From positions 630,765,240 through 630,829,239 of the forward strand of contig NC_081415.1 of NCBI RefSeq assembly GCF_030272615.1: a DNA stretch of 64,000 nucleotides, written 5' to 3'. Origin of the DNA: Cryptomeria japonica. Taxonomy: Eukaryota; Streptophyta; Pinopsida; Cupressales; Cupressaceae. Made by a program: the position numbers and the translations under genes. Below are positions 47,871 through 57,160 of the stretch, piece after piece. Position 1 is the first letter of the stretch, and every line of letters starts with the position of its first letter. The notes beneath the pieces are model-generated. The model had not been told where the DNA came from. It saw only the letters and a list, made by a program, of their open reading frames with translations, and ran no database searches.

Positions 47871-48419
47871 AAAAAAAAATTTAATGTGATTAATTTTATT
47901 TTTTATAAACAAAATTAACGGCAGGCTCCAATAGAAATTAGAATAAATAATTTTATATGAATTATTAAATCTATTTAAAACTAAAACACTTAGAAAAAAA
48001 TGAAAAGTTGAAAATATGCTATTCTCATTGGGCAGCTCAAAATAATAATTGCAATCTAATGGATGCGTTAGTATCCTGCCGGCACGGCAGGAACTAATAA
48101 TGGAACATTTATCTTAAAATAGTTTTGACACAAAATACAGTAATATTTCTGATTTCGCAGAACCCTCCTTTGCATCCTCCTCTCTCCCTTCCCCTTCCCT
48201 TCGCCTCCCTGTCTTAACCCTTTTTCCTCTAACATGCATCCCAACCCTAGAGATATGCATTCAAACCATATATATTATATACAATATATTGAGAATTATA
48301 TTTTACACACCAATGCCAATGGTACAAAAATCAAACTTAAAGCCAAAAGTTTGCATAGGAAGCAGCGGCATAACAGAGCATGTTCTTAAAAACTAAAGAC
48401 ATGATATTCAAGAGTGATA
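47871..48419. other. spacer downstream of the host gene
   Basis: AT-rich, with a C/T-rich stretch at 48160-48240. The part next to 48420 is presumably the 3' UTR of the minus-strand gene. Nothing else recognised. Confidence 0.4.
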
Positions 48420-49200
48420 TCAATGTCGAGGAGTTGGATCCTTTCCAAAGCCCATCATCGCATGGGTTATAAGCCCTGTACATTTGCGGAATCCTTCTGC
48501 CACACGCCCAACCAATGGCACACTTACAGTATGCCTATTCTTCAGAGGTCCCTTACCCCACCTGCAATCACAGAGCTCCTGCCACTGTTAGTCGTCACAT
48601 TCCATTCAACACTAGGGAATTGAAGCAGGACAGGATATGATAACTACCGGTCTTCATGTCGAATGATCTTGCCATGTTCAACCTGCAAGGAGACATCCAT
48701 TGCCATTGTTGTTGTCACTGATGGGTGGAAAACTTCATACTAATGGCAATCGTACTACAATAATATATGTTTGCATCAAGCTTTTCTTCCTTTTTCAATT
48801 GTAAATGGTGAATACTGGGAGCTAGAAATCAATGCATTCAAACATCTGCAACTGTTTGAATTTTATGTAATAATATCCATACCTGAAGTGCAATCAAAGA
48901 TGTTAAATCAATAGTTTTCCCCATGACCTTGTAGTGTTGTTTGTTGTCAATCAGTATCTGTAAACAGACAATTTTGTAAGTTGTGAAGAGGTATATATCA
49001 CGGATTTCATTAGAGAAAACTGAAAGAAGACACCAAGGAAGATAAATCTATTCAGTTTCAATAACTATAATATTTGCTGTTGAAGGGAAATGTGTAATAC
49101 TAATGCCCAAGATATTTCCTTGTAAAATCACCTCTCCAGATCCGGGGGAAGTTTCATTTTCTTGCACACTGTATTCAACAATTTTTCCTTCGCTTAAAAT
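48420..49200 (-). CDS. C-terminal four exons of a host gene, possible NTF2/SnoaL-like protein
   Basis: Four minus-strand segments bounded by AG/GT join in phase. They are 49132-49200 (ILSEGKIVEYSVQENETSPG...), 48883-48957 (ILIDNKQHYKVMGKTIDLTS...), 48648-48682 (VEHGKIIRHEDR) and 48420-48561 (WGKGPLKNRHTVSVPL ... GFGKDPTPRH) with TGA at 48420. Acceptors read TGCTGCAG, TTTACAG, CTTGCAG and ATTGCAG; donors read GTGATT, GTATGG and GTAGTT. The 106 residues contain no stop. The IxLxxGKIxRHEDxW pattern recalls NTF2-like/SnoaL folds of plant proteins, but this assignment is tentative. No start codon is in the window before the copia element at 49530, so upstream exons lie beyond it or the gene is truncated. 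It is the only stretch here that looks under coding constraint. Confidence 0.62.
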
Positions 49201-49529
49201 CTGCAGCATGACATGCAATGCCAATATCAGCAGATCCACTCCAACAACTTTTGATAGCAATTTCTCATCATGCCTTTATGGTTTCAGACTTACTGCTAGA
49301 AACAAGAAATAACTCTGTATATAAAGTAAAAAATTCACTAAATAACAATACTTTAGAAAGGAAAACTTATTAGATAAACTAAACATTTAGCTTTCAACAT
49401 TTTGACTGGTTAGTCATAGACAAGGTATGTTAAGGAAATAGGATAGGAGAACTTGTTTGCACATTATAACATGTAAAACACCATACCTAACACAAGTGTC
49501 TGTTTTGAAGCATTGAGTGACATTATTTT
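49201..49529. other. intron or flank between host exons and the copia element
   Basis: No exon recognised. It ends with ATTTT before the copia LTR, which may be one side of an imperfect target duplication. Confidence 0.4.
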
Positions 49530-50238
49530 TGTAAATGTTATTTGATTTTCAATTTAAGATGCAAGGTATATTCAAGGTTATTCTTCTTCTATATGTTATT
49601 TCTTAATATAATGGATCTGATTATTGTCTGGTATGATGCAGATGGAGAAGGAGCATTTATCGATTTCAATGTTCTTCTCATCATTATCGATTGATATATA
49701 TATATATATATATATGCTAATGAGGAGGATCAAGCAATACCTTGACCGGTCATGTCTAATGGACATGACCGATCAAGATATTACTTGATCGCACCTCTTA
49801 GAATCGTAATTGCATTTTACCTTATACCAATCGGCATGTATAAGTTACTAATCGGTGTGTATATCATAACAAGTGAGCCGATACTAACCGGCGTATATAT
49901 TATTAACAAATACACCGATACTAATCGGTATGTAGTCTTTTATAATCCCGATAACAATCGGTGTTTACGTAGTTAACGTGTTTGACCGATAATAATTGGT
50001 GTGCAAATGATTAACAAGGTAAACCGATACCAATCGGTATTTGTGCTTTATGATTTGCAACCGATAATTTAGACATTGATCGGAATAAGTTAGGTTATAT
50101 ATCGAAGAATGATCATTAGATGAAGGAATGATAAATGAAGTCTTATCATAGTCTATCGATAAGATAGATGATTGAATGAGAGAGTTCATTTATCTCTCAT
50201 TCAATCATTTATCTTACCGAGGCTATCATGTATCAACA
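49530..50238 (-). mobile_element. 3' LTR of the copia element
   Basis: On the plus strand it runs TGTAAATGTTATTTG ... GTATCAACA (709 bp) and matches 54426-55123 closely. On the minus strand it therefore starts TGTTGATAC and ends CATTTACA. It is preceded, in element sense, by a PPT at 50239-50250. The outer flank is ATTTT; the other LTR is flanked by AATTTT, so a 5-bp duplication is only approximate. It has a longer (TA)n run than the other LTR (49692-49714). Confidence 0.9.
49878..50037. promoter_or_regulatory. array of five CCGATA-N2-AATCGG dyads in the copia LTR
   Basis: Fourteen-base near-palindromes start at 49878, 49915, 49948, 49986 and 50024 (steps of 33-38 bp). The set is repeated in the other LTR (about 54770-54925). 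Half sites (AATCGG) occur just before at 49828 and 49850. They lie in U3, so binding sites for a dimeric regulator are a reasonable guess. Confidence 0.6.
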
Positions 50239-50250
50239 CTCCCTCTTAGC
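50239..50250 (-). other. copia polypurine tract
   Basis: The minus strand CTAAGAGGGAG abuts the LTR start TGTTGATAC. Confidence 0.75.
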
Positions 50251-50829
50251 TAGGTAAGATAAATGAAAGATAACATATCTAGCATCACATTTCTAACGAT
50301 GATCAGAATTCCTTACGTAATCTGACTCTCTAGGGGATCATATCACCTAAACATGTGACATGAAGTATCATCAATCATCTGATACAGAAAATCACATCAC
50401 CTAAGCATGTGACATGAAGTACCACCTAAACATGTGATACAAACGTTCATCACATCAACTTGTGATGACAAGATATCACCTAAGCATGTGATATCAGTAT
50501 TGCCTAAACACGCAATACTTTAGGAATAAGTATAGGAGAATAGTTAAATTCTTAACTTATTCAAGTTGTGGTATGTGCACTAGCATTTTATTCAAATGCT
50601 TTACCACAACACACTCATGGCACATCCAGGGCATACCAAAGATCCAACATGATAACTGGTTTGAACATCATAAGATCGTCACCTTATAATGTCTACATAC
50701 AAGTGTTCATTATCTAAGAGATTGTCACCTCTTAGACATGAACACAGGTGGTTAAACCCATAAAAGTCCTAACATGACAAAGAAGTTTACACATAAAACA
50801 TCTTAATAAGCATAGGAGTACAAAGCAAA

Positions 50830-52544
50830 TTAAATTTCAATCATACCAAGACCTTTTCTGAAGTGCTCAACTTTCACCCTTGAAAGTGGTTTGGTAAGAA
50901 TATCTGCTGTCTAATCTCCTATACAAATGTATTCCAACTGGATCATATTCCTATCTACCATGTCTCGTACATAATGATATGGAATCTCAATATGTTTGGA
51001 TCTGTCATGAAACACCGGATTCACTGAAAGTTTTATACAACTTTGATTGTCGCAATGAATAACTGTAGGCTTCATTGGTTCACTGAATAACCTCACAAGC
51101 AGCTTCCTAAGCCATACTGCCTCTCGAGCAGCCATGGAGGCTGCAATGTATTTGGCCTCAATGGAACTCTGTGCTACTGATGACTGTTTTCTGCTGATCC
51201 AGGATATCATGGCTGGCTGAACCTAAACTGAAAGAACACCCTGAGGTGCTTTTCCTGTCAGTTACACTTCCAGCCCAATCTGAGTCTGTGAATCCGTGTA
51301 GATCTAGTTCAACTCTCTCATATTTGAGACCAAGTTTTAGGGTACCTTGCAGATATCTCATGATATGATTTACTGCTACTAGGTGTATCTCCTTATGTTT
51401 ACACATAAACTGTTCAAGGCATTAACTGCATAACAGATATTTGGTCTCGTATTTACAAGATACATCAGGGACCCAATCATTTGCCTATATAGAGTAGGAT
51501 TTGAAGGTTGTGATTCTACTGCTGCTTCCTTAAGTTTATGAAGGTTTGTTTTCATTTGGAGAGGTCATGGGTCTGCACTTTAGCATTCCAAATCTCTTCA
51601 AAATGTCCAAGGTATATTTATCCTGGTTTAGTATGATGCCATCAGAGTTCTGCCATACTTCCAAAACTAGGAAGTAATGAAGGAGTCCCAAGTCTTTCAT
51701 ATCAAATTCTTTAGCAAGGTCTTTCTTACACTGAACTATGAGGTGATCTTTTCCTGTGATTAACAAATCATCAACATATAAAATCAATATTAGCATATCA
51801 CCTTTGTTTTGCTTATAGTAGAGGTTAGAATCTGCATCAATCTTGGAGAAACCTAGATTTGAGAGATAAGTATCAATTCTTTCATACCAAGCCCTGAGAC
51901 CCTGTTTAAGCCCATAGAGAGCTTTCTAGAGTCTACACACATGAGACTCTGTATCATGAATCTCAAACCTTTCAGGTTGCTCTAGGTATACTTCTTTTGA
52001 AGGTTCCTGAAGGAGCAACATACTTCTGAGCTTCTTCTACAGTTTTGGTGGCCCATAGTGGTCTTTTCTTGAGGTTCTTTCTAGGTGGGTTTTGAGTTTC
52101 ACCTACATTTTCCTCAAGACTCTCCCTCTGAAGCTCAGGAGCAGTGTCTTCCTCTATTCTAGGGGTGGGGATATAGACTTCAGGTTCTATTGAGCTTTGA
52201 GCTCTTTTGAAGGCTAAGTCTTCTTCAAAGATTACATCCCTACTCAGTTCAATATTCCTCTGACCAGATATATAGATTCTGTAGGCCTTGGAGGTTTCAA
52301 TATATCCTACAAGTATTCCCCCTTTTCCAAAAGGCTCTAATTTTAATCTCTTCTCCTTAGGTACATGAATATAGATAGGACACCCAAATATTCTAAGGTG
52401 GCTGATATCTGGCCTTGTTTTAGTAAAGACTTCCTTAGGGGTTTTAGCTTCAAGATGGGAGTGAGGACATCTATTTTGTATATATACAGCAATGCTTGTT
52501 GCTTCTGCCAAAAGGTTGGTATTTAGATTCTGATCAAGAATCAT
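50830..52544 (-). pseudogene. copia pol 3' part: integrase end, deleted RT and RNase H
   Basis: From 52544: AMILDQNLNTNLLAEA, PHSHLEAKTPKEVF, LRIFGCPIYIHVPKE (integrase C terminus), then the linker ATKTVEEAQKYVAPSG. Near 51990 the text jumps to EVYLEQPERFEIHDTESHVC, KALYGLKQGLRAWYERID and YVDDLLITGKDHL. The N-terminal fingers and first catalytic block of RT, roughly 120 residues, are thus missing. RNase H is present: FTDSDWAGSVTDRKSTSG, SSIEAKYIAA and HCDNQSCIKLS, ending LGMIEI at TAA 50830. A stop in KALYG context and frame breaks add damage. The element cannot encode active RT. Confidence 0.88.
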
Positions 52545-52585
52545 GGCTTTGGCAGCTTCTACAATTGATCTATTTTTCCTCTCAG

Positions 52586-53455
52586 CTACCCCATTTTGTT
52601 TATAGTAAGCTCCCTCTTAATCCCAACATTTTTACAAAAGTCTTTAAACAAATTTGAGGTGTATCCTCCCCCATTGTCAGTTCTTAAGGTTTTGATTTTA
52701 TTTCCTGAGTAGTTTTCTGTTAGTGATTTAAATTCCTTAAACCTATTAAGGATCTCTTCTGATTCTTTACATTTCAGAAAGTAGATCCAAGTTTTCCTAT
52801 AGTCGTCGTCAACAAATATTACATAATACAAACATCCCCCTAAAGAAGGTACAGACATAGGTCCAGATATATTAGAATGAACTAACTCTAGAACTTCGCT
52901 TGTTTTCCTAGTACTATTTTGAAAAACACCTTTAGCATTTTTACCTAGTGCACATCCCTTGCATGCCCCTGAATGATGTTGCTTTAACTTAGGTAGGCCT
53001 GTGACAAGGTTTCCCATTGATGATAAAGCTCTAAAAATTCAGGTGACCTAGTCTTCTATGCCAAACTTCATTAGCATCTGTAGTTTCATGGATTAGGGCT
53101 AGGTTGAGCTCTGTGCACAACTCATACAAGTAGCCTTGTCTTTGACCAATGGTTTTAGCTTTCTTGATAGATGAATTCTTTGACCAAGCCAACACCTTGT
53201 TGTCCATGAAAGTCACTCTGTACCCATTATCCTCTAGTGCTGATATGGAGACTAGGTTTCTCTTAATGTCTGGGACATATAGTACTCTTTTAAGTTGTAA
53301 TGATACGCCTGACTTTTGATGGTGTAGGTTCCAACTCCTTTGACTGGATGTGTGGAATCATCTCCGATAGTCACTTCCTCATCATTCTCCTCTATCATGG
53401 AGTCTAGCACTTCTCTAAACCCTGTAATGTGTCTAGATGAGCCATTGTCGATCAC
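52586..53455 (-). pseudogene. copia protease, GAG-pre-integrase and integrase core
   Basis: Protease reads VIDNGSSRHITG just after an in-frame TAG at 53456-53458, where relatives usually have Trp. VTFMDNKVLAWSKNS follows. The zinc finger is VWHRRLGHLNF ... CKGCALGK. The core reads LELVHSNISGPM, where the family catalytic Asp (HSD) is Asn, then VIFVDDDYRKTWIYFLK and LRTDNGGGYTS. QNGVAERKN follows after a frameshift near 52610. Order PR-INT-RT is diagnostic for Ty1/copia. Confidence 0.87.
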
Positions 53456-54334
53456 CTAGGAGTTAACCTTGTTTGATGCTTGGTTTGTAAGTGCTGAGTA
53501 GAGTACATACTTCTCGGAGTCATCTTCCCTTTTAGATTTTCCTGCTTTGGCAAATGTGGCTTGTTGTTTGGCTCTTTCTGGACATTTGGCAACATAGTGC
53601 CCAAATTTGTCACATCTGTAACATTGAATCTGTGAAAGATCCTTCTTGAAGGTGTTCTTGCCATGACGACCTTTCCTCTTCCTAAATTGTTTTTGCTTGC
53701 TTTTCTTGTTGGAGTTTGTATTTAGGACTTGAAGATCTTCATCTATATTCTTTTGTTTGATCCCTTTCTTATTTAACCTTGATTCTTCTTGGAGACAATT
53801 TGCTTTTAGCCTATCAAACTTAGGAAATTCATCCCTTGCACTGATGCCTTGGACGAATGTTTCCCATATACTAGGCAACCCATCTAGAGCAATGAGTGTT
53901 AATTCTTTGCTTTGGATCTCATATCCAAGGGTTGCTAGTTCATCCCTTAGGGCTGATATCCGCATGAAGTAGACATTGACTGACTCCCCTTTGATCATAG
54001 CTATATGATTTATTTCTCTCTTTAAAGCCAAGGTTCTACTAGCATTGGATATCTCAAATGCATCTTCAAGTTCTTTGAACATGTTGTAGGCCGTTGCATG
54101 TTTCCTTATGATGGGAATGATATTATTTCTCACTCCATCAACTAAGATTTTGATGGCCTTTTCATTTCCCTCTATCCAAGTTGTTTTGTCAGGTTCAGTC
54201 TCAGGTTCTCCAGTTTTAGTTTTTACAAATGATTCGACTTTAGTTTCTTTTAGAATCATCTGAATTCTGAACTTCCATGCTGAGAAGTCATCACCTCCTC
54301 CGAGTCTATCTTCGAATCTGATAGTGCTAGCCAT
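53456..54334 (-). CDS. copia gag
   Basis: This frame is open from ATG 54334 (MASTIRFEDRLGGGDDFSAW) for 292 codons. An in-frame upstream ATG at 54382 lies closer to the primer site and is a possible alternative. It contains the retrotran_gag_2 core (AWKFRIQMILKE, TWIEGNEKAIKILVDGV, YNMFKELEDAFE) and a basic stretch KKSKQKQFRKRKGRHGK. The CCHC knuckle is CYRCDKFGHYVAKC (about 53585-53627). It ends at the TAG before the protease and may have read through originally. It would form the particle shell. Confidence 0.88.
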   Translation of the reverse strand: MASTIRFEDRLGGGDDFSAWKFRIQMILKETKVESFVKTKTGEPETEPDKTTWIEGNEKAIKILVDGVRNNIIPIIRKHATAYNMFKELEDAFEISNASRTLALKREINHIAMIKGESVNVYFMRISALRDELATLGYEIQSKELTLIALDGLPSIWETFVQGISARDEFPKFDRLKANCLQEESRLNKKGIKQKNIDEDLQVLNTNSNKKSKQKQFRKRKGRHGKNTFKKDLSQIQCYRCDKFGHYVAKCPERAKQQATFAKAGKSKREDDSEKYVLYSALTNQASNKVNS

Positions 54335-54413
54335 TAGAAGAAACGTGATGTTGAATATATGCTTGTCTTGAATTTTCCACAAAATTGAATAGCCTCAGGT
54401 TCGATTTAACCTG

Positions 54414-54425
54414 GCTCTGATACCA
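54414..54425 (-). other. copia primer-binding site (initiator Met-tRNA type)
   Basis: The plus strand GCTCTGATACCA is the reverse complement of TGGTATCAGAGC, the common plant iMet primer site. It directly abuts the LTR at 54426. Confidence 0.92.
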
Positions 54426-55123
54426 TGTAAATGTTATTCGATTTTCAATTTGAGATGCAAGTTATATTCAAGGTTATTCTTCTTCTATATGTTATTTCTT
54501 AATATAATGGATTTGATTATTGTCTGTTATGATGCAGATGGCGAAGGAGCATTTATCGATTTCAATGTTCTTCTCATCATTATCGATTGATATATATATA
54601 TGCTAATGAGGAGGATCAAGCAATACCTTGACCGGTCATGTCTAATGGACATGACTAATCAAGATATTACTTGATCGCACCTCTTAGAATCATAATCGCA
54701 TTTTACCTTATACCAATCGGCATGTATAAGTTACTAATCGGTGTGTATATCATAACAGTGAGCTGATACTAACCGGCGTATATATTATTAACAAATGCAC
54801 CGATACTAATCGGTATGCAGTCTTTAATAATCCCGATAACAATCGGTGTTTACGTAGTTAACGTGTTTGACCGATAATAATCGGTGTGCAAATGATTAAC
54901 AAGGTAAACCGATACCAATCGGTATTTGTGCTTTATAATTTGCAACCGATAATTTAGACATTGATCAGAATAAGTTAGGTTATATATCGAAGAATGATCA
55001 TTAGATGAAGGAATGATAAATGAAGTCTTATCATAGTCTATCGATAAGATAGATGATTGAATGAGAGACTTCATTTATCTCTCATTCAATCATTTATCTT
55101 ACCGAGGCTATCATGTATCGACA
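54426..55123 (-). mobile_element. 5' LTR of the copia element
   Basis: On the plus strand TGTAAATGTTATTCG ... GTATCGACA, 698 bp. It matches 49530-50238 with scattered substitutions and a shorter (TA)n run (54592-54602). Low divergence implies a fairly recent insertion. Confidence 0.9.
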
Positions 55124-56216
55124 AATTTTAGGGTGCAGCAGTGGTTGTATTTTGGCACTGTTTACAGCAGCATCTCTTTTAACATATCCTCCTCATTCCA
55201 ATTTCCTTTTTACTTCTTTCATCTTGTCCAAACTTTTGCATTGTCCTAGAAACTAGAATATCCTTATTTTGAAAAACCTGTAAAAGATATGTTGAGAGAT
55301 ATCATTCTCTTGAATATATATGCTTCGTTTCTTCTTTTTTATTTTATCGTGAGCGGGAGACTTCTGGAGATGCTTGGAGACTGTGGAGGAACATCTCATG
55401 CATGTAGGGACATTTCCAACCACATCCCCGTCCTTGAGACATGTCCTAGGGGGCCACAAATGTGTCTCCCAGCAACCTTGATTATAACATTTCCTTCACA
55501 GTTGTCATTTCCCATTCCTTGTGTAATAATTTCACTCAAATGCATCTTGTACCCAAACCAGTTCATCACTTCAAACTAGATAAGATTTTGATCTAGGTTC
55601 GACATGAGTTTGATTAGGTTTTGATGTTACCCAATGAAAATCTACATAGATGAGTAAAATTCGGGCCAAATCTAGCCAAACCCAAGGGCAAACTGCCCTC
55701 TCCCAAACACAAAAAAAGCTATTCTCCCCCCAAGTTTCAAGGACGGGGACGGTAGGGAAGGTGAGACATGTTTTCAATATAGAGGTACATATGGGCCATT
55801 TTTTAGGGGATGGTAGGGGACGACTATTAAAAAGTAGGGAAATTTTAAAAAATATAGAGAAATTTCAAATATTCATATCATAACATTGATAAAGTATTCA
55901 TCATAGACATTGTAGAAGCTTAATACAGAAAATTAAACTTGAATTGAGATTTAACATGAGAATTGCAAACGAATTGACAAAATTAAAATTCTTTTATTGT
56001 CAATGTGTATACATACTATATAAGAATTATAACAAAATGCTTAAAGGCTCCAAGTTTCAACTATAAAATGACAAAAACATAGGAAATATATGGCTGCCCC
56101 TAATCAACAGATGCAATTGGTAGGTCTGCATCAAAATCAGAGCTTGAGTTTAAGTCGTTGTATAAGGGGCTGTCCCAAGCAACGAGACCCCAAGTCCTCA
56201 AGTCCCTAAAACGTTT
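55124..56216. other. spacer with hAT-end-like G-rich motifs
   Basis: No gene recognised. CCCCGTCCTTG (55424-55434) and CAAGGACGGGGACGG (about 55737-55751) are complementary and recall hAT terminal sequences, but they face outward and no matching partners or 8-bp duplications were found. Confidence 0.35.
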
Positions 56217-57160
56217 CAGGGATGGGGACAAGTGTACCAAGGCAGGGGACGTGTCCCCAAGGAGCACTATAAAAAAGTCAAAAATTTTAATGGAAAAAGC
56301 AAAAACAATTTTAAGAGACCTTAACCCACCCTAAAAAGTGGCTTCTAAGTCGTTAAAAAAACACAAAACAAAAGAAAAAGCACATTCCTACCTCTCATTC
56401 CTTACTCGCCACAATCTCCATTTCTGCTCATTGTTCACAGCTGCAAGTTATTTTTGTGTTAGAAAATCATGCCCTTGCTATTCCTACACCTCAAGGAGTG
56501 TTAAAAAGCTTGCATTGAGGAGAATCTTCATTTAAGATAAAAATTTTAAAATGTTTTTTTTTTCTTTCCAAGCTGCATGACTTCTTTTATATACACAAAA
56601 AGAGTATTATTGTTGTCTTGTTAAAGTTTTTTGAAGAGTAATGTGGGGTTACATTTTTTTTTTTGATAGTTATTTTAAAATGTGTAGAGACAGTGATAGT
56701 CTAGAATGGCTAGGAGTTCCATTTTTGTGGATGAAGGGTCAGCTAGGTCTTTTCAAATTGACCACCATTTCAGCAACATGTGGACATGATCGAGCAGCTT
56801 CCCAAAGGTCAGGGTTATCATTGGCACTACTACAAGTGCCAAAACAAAAATAAGAGCTCCTATAGGTGTGTCAAAGTCCATTTGCATGTGATAATTGTTC
56901 AACGAACAATAGTTTGTGGTTGGCTGACCAAAATGGGTTGTCAAAGGCATAAATTCTTTCTTATCAAAGAGCAAGAGCAAGTGCAAGGTGTGGCTAAAAT
57001 TTCGAGATCAAAATTTCATGCTTTGGCCAAGAAAGGATCCCTTAGGCCACTCAAAAGGCCATTTTCAAGTACCTCTAGTAGTTGATTCCACACTTCCATT
57101 TCTTCTACGTCTTCAAAAGAAAACAACATGCATCATTTTCCTCTAATAGAACAAAGGATG
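56217..57160 (+). pseudogene. hAT-type transposase, 5' part with BED zinc finger
   Basis: A terminal-repeat-like CAGGGATGGGGAC starts at 56217, preceded by AAACGTTT. About 480 bp later ATGGCTAGGAGTTCC opens a frame reading FQIDHHFSNMWT. After a frame change it reads EQLPKGQGYHWHYYKCQNKN and YRCVKVHLHVI. The W, C-X2-C-like and H spacing match the BED finger of plant hAT transposases. The text is basic and Ser-rich near 57060, as in that linker. The frame is broken and the protein is interrupted at 57160 by the solo LTR. BED fingers bind the transposon ends. Confidence 0.6.
57156..57160 (+). other. target-site duplication GGATG, left copy
   Basis: GGATG precedes the TG at 57161 and is repeated at 60904-60908 right after the LTR end. 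Confidence 0.9.

Noticed and set aside
55424-55751. A short non-autonomous hAT element between CCCCGTCCTTG and CAAGGACGGGG
   Set aside because: The two complementary ends face outward, not inward, and no 8-bp target duplication is visible.
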